Of a stretch of 49,205 nt of DNA, positions 46,187-49,205 are shown piece after piece (position 1 is the first letter of the stretch; each line of letters begins with the position of its first letter). The DNA is from Streptomyces sp. PTY087I2 (GTDB lineage Bacteria; Actinomycetota; Actinomycetes; Streptomycetales; Streptomycetaceae): assembly GCF_001687325.1 (NCBI RefSeq), contig NZ_LZRD01000039.1, positions 1,068-50,272 of the forward strand. The letters are read 5' to 3'. Below the pieces are notes generated by a model. The model was not told the origin of the DNA. It ran no database searches and saw only the letters and a list, made by a program, of their open reading frames with translations. The position numbers and the translations under genes are program-made.

Positions 46187-46834
46187 CTACTTCGTCGGCT
46201 TCTTGCCGGTGATGCCGAGGTGGACCAACAGCGCCAGATTCGGCCGCAGTTCGGCCTGCTTCACGCCCCAGGTGGTGAACCCCTTCTGGTGCGAGGCGAC
46301 CGCGGCCAGCATCGCCACCAGGGAGCCCGCCATCGCCGCGGGGCTGACGTCCTTGTCGACCTTGCCCTTGCTCTGGAGCTCCTTCACCGAATCCGTGAGG
46401 GAGTTGGTGACCGAGTTGAGGATCTTCATCCGGATCTTGTAGAACCGTTTGTCCCCCTCGGCCGCGCCGAGGTCGATCACGCGCAGGATCGCGTCGTTGT
46501 GCCGCCAGAAGTCGAGGAATCCTTCGACGAGTTGCTCGGAGGTGGTCCAGCCGGCCTTGCCGACCCAGGAGCGTCCGGCGACCAGTTCGGTCAGTCCGGC
46601 ACCCTCCTTGGCGACTTCCTCGGCGATTTCGAGGACGGCGCCCTCCACGTCGGGGAAGTACTGGTAGAAAGTCGCGGGTGAAGTCCCGGCCTTCCGGGCG
46701 ACGTCGATGACTTTGACGTCCCGGTACGGCGAGGAGCTGAGCATCTCGCTGAGGCAGTCGAGCAGCTTCTGCCGCGTCGCCTGACCGCGTCGACCGGCCA
46801 CGCGGCCGTCGACGGTGCGTACTTGTCCTGTCAT
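46187..46834 (-). CDS. TetR-family regulator, candidate controller of the CTGAC regulon
   Basis: 215 residues. The helix-turn-helix domain is at about residues 18-64 (GRRGQATRQKLLDCLSEMLS; VARKAGTSPATFYQYFPDV). The ligand domain includes VEGFLDFWRHNDAILRVIDL, a pattern seen in actinobacterial TetR proteins that regulate lipid or steroid catabolism. ATG 46834. It stands beside the last regulon operon (44351-46038), in convergent orientation. Its own promoter has no full CTGAC dyad, only separate half-sites, so autoregulation by the same site is not evident. Assignment to the nine dyads rests on position and family only. Confidence 0.9.
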   Translation of the reverse strand: MTGQVRTVDGRVAGRRGQATRQKLLDCLSEMLSSSPYRDVKVIDVARKAGTSPATFYQYFPDVEGAVLEIAEEVAKEGAGLTELVAGRSWVGKAGWTTSEQLVEGFLDFWRHNDAILRVIDLGAAEGDKRFYKIRMKILNSVTNSLTDSVKELQSKGKVDKDVSPAAMAGSLVAMLAAVASHQKGFTTWGVKQAELRPNLALLVHLGITGKKPTK

Positions 46835-47011
46835 GCCGTCAGCTTACCGAGGGGTGACGGGGGCGCGATTCGGCCGACTGCAAATGGGGAACGGCGCAGG
46901 ATCGGCGGGGTGCGCGGGGGCGGGGAGCGGCGGTTTTCGGCCGCGGTGCGCGAGGGGTGCGGAGCGGCGCGCGGGCGGCGGCGGAGCTGGGGATGTTACG
47001 TACGGTAAATC

Positions 47012-47057
47012 TTATCAACAGCCTGTGGATAACTTCGGTGGACAACTTTGGTCCACA
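47012..47057. promoter_or_regulatory. Cluster of DnaA-box-like sequences
   Basis: TTATCAACA (47012-47020), TGTGGATAA (47024-47032, the complement of a perfect TTATCCACA) and GGTGGACAA (47037-47045, one mismatch from the Streptomyces box TTGTCCACA on the complement) occur within 34 bases. GTGGAC (47038-47043) and GTCCAC (47051-47056) also form an inverted repeat. Far too few for oriC and no dnaA/dnaN nearby. Confidence 0.5.
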
Positions 47058-47176
47058 TGCTGGGCGGCCCCTTCATCAACCGGGCAAACGTTCTGCATAG
47101 GTGCATCCCCTCCGCATCCGATGCGCATTCGCCGTGCGTCGGGGCGCGCGGGGCCAGGGGCGACGTTACGTTGACT

Positions 47177-47226
47177 GTGACGGGCGTCACGACGTCGCGG
47201 CGTCACGGCTGACGTCACCGCGTCAC
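47177..47226. promoter_or_regulatory. CGTCAC repeat array with two dyads
   Basis: CGTCAC occurs at 47185, 47201, 47213 and 47221. The first is half of the dyad GTGACGGGCGTCAC (47177-47190) and the third lies in TGACGTCA (47210-47217). The array ends 22 bases before the VOC gene ATG. Confidence 0.6.
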
Positions 47227-47248
47227 TGCTACGGAAGGACCCGGTCCC

Positions 47249-48058
47249 ATGGCCGCATTCGCGCATTCCGCGCCGTGCTGGGCGGACGTGCAGCTCTCCG
47301 ATCTCGAAGCGGGCAAGCGCTTCTACGGGGGGCTCTTCGGCTGGGCCTTCCGGGCGGGCGACGGCATGCCCTTCGCGGACGCGCTCAGCGACGGCCGCCT
47401 GGTCGCCGCGCTCGCCGCCAAGAAGGACGGCCGGATGCCCACCGCCTGGGGCGTCTACTTCTCCACCGACGACATCCGGGCCACCGTCGCCTCGGTCCGC
47501 GAGCACGGCGGCCAGATCATCACCGACCCCGTACGGGCGGGGCGCGCCGGGATCGTGGCGGAGGCGGCCGACCCCGGGGGCGCGGTCTTCGGACTCTGGC
47601 AGCCGGAGGAGCGCGAGGGCTTCGAGAAGCAGAACGACCCCGGCTCCTTCTGCTGGACCGAGGTCTACACCCGGCAGCCGGACCGGGTCGACCCCTTCTA
47701 CGAGAAGGTCTTCGGCTTCCACGGCACCGACCTGGACGAGGCGGGCCACGACGTCTCCGGCGACACCGAGGCGCTGGTCGACTTCCGTATGTGGTCCCCC
47801 GAGGGCGTCGAACCGGGCCCGGACACCGCCGTCGGCGGCCGCAGCGTCATCACGGACGCGTTCCCGGCCGAGATGCCGAGCTACTTCCTCATCTACTTCG
47901 CCGTCGCCGACTGCGACGCCGCCGCCGAACTCGCCGTACAGCTCGGCGGCCGGGTCGCCCAGCCGCCCTTCGACATCCCCTCCGGCAGGATGGCCGTGCT
48001 CCACGACGACCAGGGCGCCGCCTTCGCCGTACTCCAGCCCGGCGAACTGCTCCCGTAA
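47249..48058 (+). CDS. Two-domain VOC family protein
   Basis: 269 residues made of two VOC modules: residues about 5-118 (SAPCWADVQLSDLEAGKRFY; GLFGWAF; VAEAADPGGAVFGLWQ) and about 130-265 (GSFCWTEVYTRQPDRVDPFY; KVFGFHG; MAVLHDDQGAAFAVLQPGE). This CdsA-like double glyoxalase fold is common in Streptomyces; metal-ligand positions are only partly kept and the substrate is unknown. ATG 47249, with GGAAGGACC upstream. Monocistronic, behind the CGTCAC array. Confidence 0.9.
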   Translation: MAAFAHSAPCWADVQLSDLEAGKRFYGGLFGWAFRAGDGMPFADALSDGRLVAALAAKKDGRMPTAWGVYFSTDDIRATVASVREHGGQIITDPVRAGRAGIVAEAADPGGAVFGLWQPEEREGFEKQNDPGSFCWTEVYTRQPDRVDPFYEKVFGFHGTDLDEAGHDVSGDTEALVDFRMWSPEGVEPGPDTAVGGRSVITDAFPAEMPSYFLIYFAVADCDAAAELAVQLGGRVAQPPFDIPSGRMAVLHDDQGAAFAVLQPGELLP

Positions 48059-48102
48059 CCGGACAACCGGTGTGGACGGATACGGGATGAAGTGACATGG
48101 GA

Positions 48103-48159
48103 CACCCCGATCCGCCCCCGGGTTCGCAACCGGGGCCCGAGCCAGGAAGAATCGGGGTG
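48103..48159. terminator. Nested hairpin between the VOC gene and the kinase gene
   Basis: Outer arms CACCCCGAT (48103-48111) and ATCGGGGTG (48151-48159) are perfect complements. An inner imperfect stem (CCCCGG.../CCGGGG around 48116-48135) sits inside. Likely a terminator for the VOC gene. Confidence 0.6.
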
Positions 48160-48235
48160 CGCGCAGGGCGGGATTCGACCGGGCGGTAATTCGCGGACTT
48201 CGTCGCCGAGGTCCGTACGGGGAGGTGGCAGGCAC

Positions 48236-49205
<970 letters not shown>

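Larger units (their letters stand above)
46835..47248. other. Gene-free regulatory region
   Basis: Holds the TetR promoter (left), an AT-richer patch with DnaA-box-like sequences (47012-47057) and a CGTCAC array (47177-47226) before the VOC gene. No coding sequence with convincing codon bias was found. Confidence 0.6.

Noticed and set aside
46830..46860. A CTGAC-type operator before the 46187 TetR gene
   Set aside because: Only a GTCAG half and a TGACGG half in outward orientation are present, with the wrong spacing.
47012..47057. Possible chromosomal origin
   Set aside because: Only three box-like sequences and no dnaA, dnaN or large box array; oriC of Streptomyces holds many more boxes.

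Overview
The window is high-GC actinobacterial DNA, almost certainly from a Streptomyces chromosome. Codon third positions are strongly G/C-biased, GTG starts and GTGA/ATGA stop-start overlaps are frequent, and several gene types are typical of the genus: an XRE-DUF5753/DUF397 pair, an ECF sigma factor with a ZAS anti-sigma factor, an STAS antagonist, an HtpX-PspAB pair and a GxGxxG Ser/Thr kinase. No rRNA, tRNA or CRISPR array was seen.

Left edge (1-3360): an accessory scar zone. It opens with the 3' part of an unrecognised gene of clearly lower GC that ends at a perfect 14-bp hairpin. Next come relics of an IS5-type transposase. A histidine-kinase fragment follows, split by a MITE-like deletion derivative of another IS5-family element. 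An IS630-family element with perfect terminal inverted repeats and a -1 frameshift in its transposase closes the zone.

Core-like genes (3357-10222): a branched-chain-type ABC substrate-binding lipoprotein, a conserved hypothetical gene whose stop codon lies in a second MITE-like repeat, purU, an ECF sigma factor translationally coupled to an unusual Pro/Glu-rich ZAS anti-sigma factor with a maleylpyruvate-isomerase-like domain, an STAS protein and an EF-hand protein.

Dispersed acyl-CoA regulon (10229-46834): the main feature of the window. Nine copies of a 15-bp dyad (CTGAC-N5-GTCAG and close variants) lie in seven promoter regions. They flank an AMP-forming CoA ligase, an amidohydrolase, four acyl-CoA dehydrogenases, a cyclase-family hydrolase, an SDR, a Zn alcohol dehydrogenase, a flavin reductase, an ADP-forming CoA ligase with an enoyl-CoA hydratase, a DoxX-like protein with a DUF35 Zn-ribbon/OB protein, a thiolase-like protein and a Ddn-type F420 oxidoreductase. 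Together these look like a beta-oxidation-like catabolic pathway for an unknown cyclic or branched acid, probably controlled by one TetR repressor; the TetR gene at 46187-46834 is the best positional candidate. Unrelated loci sit between the blocks: a SRPBCC/TetR pair, a GlxA-type AraC regulator, an MFS transporter, an NmrA-like protein, an iron-box-controlled siderophore importer without an ATPase gene, an XRE/DUF397 pair with a TTA codon, pspAB-htpX, a flavin-split-barrel oxidase and a Phd/PIN toxin-antitoxin pair.

Right edge (46835-49205): a gene-free stretch with DnaA-box-like sequences and a CGTCAC repeat array, a two-domain VOC protein, and the 5' part of a Ser/Thr protein kinase that runs off the window.
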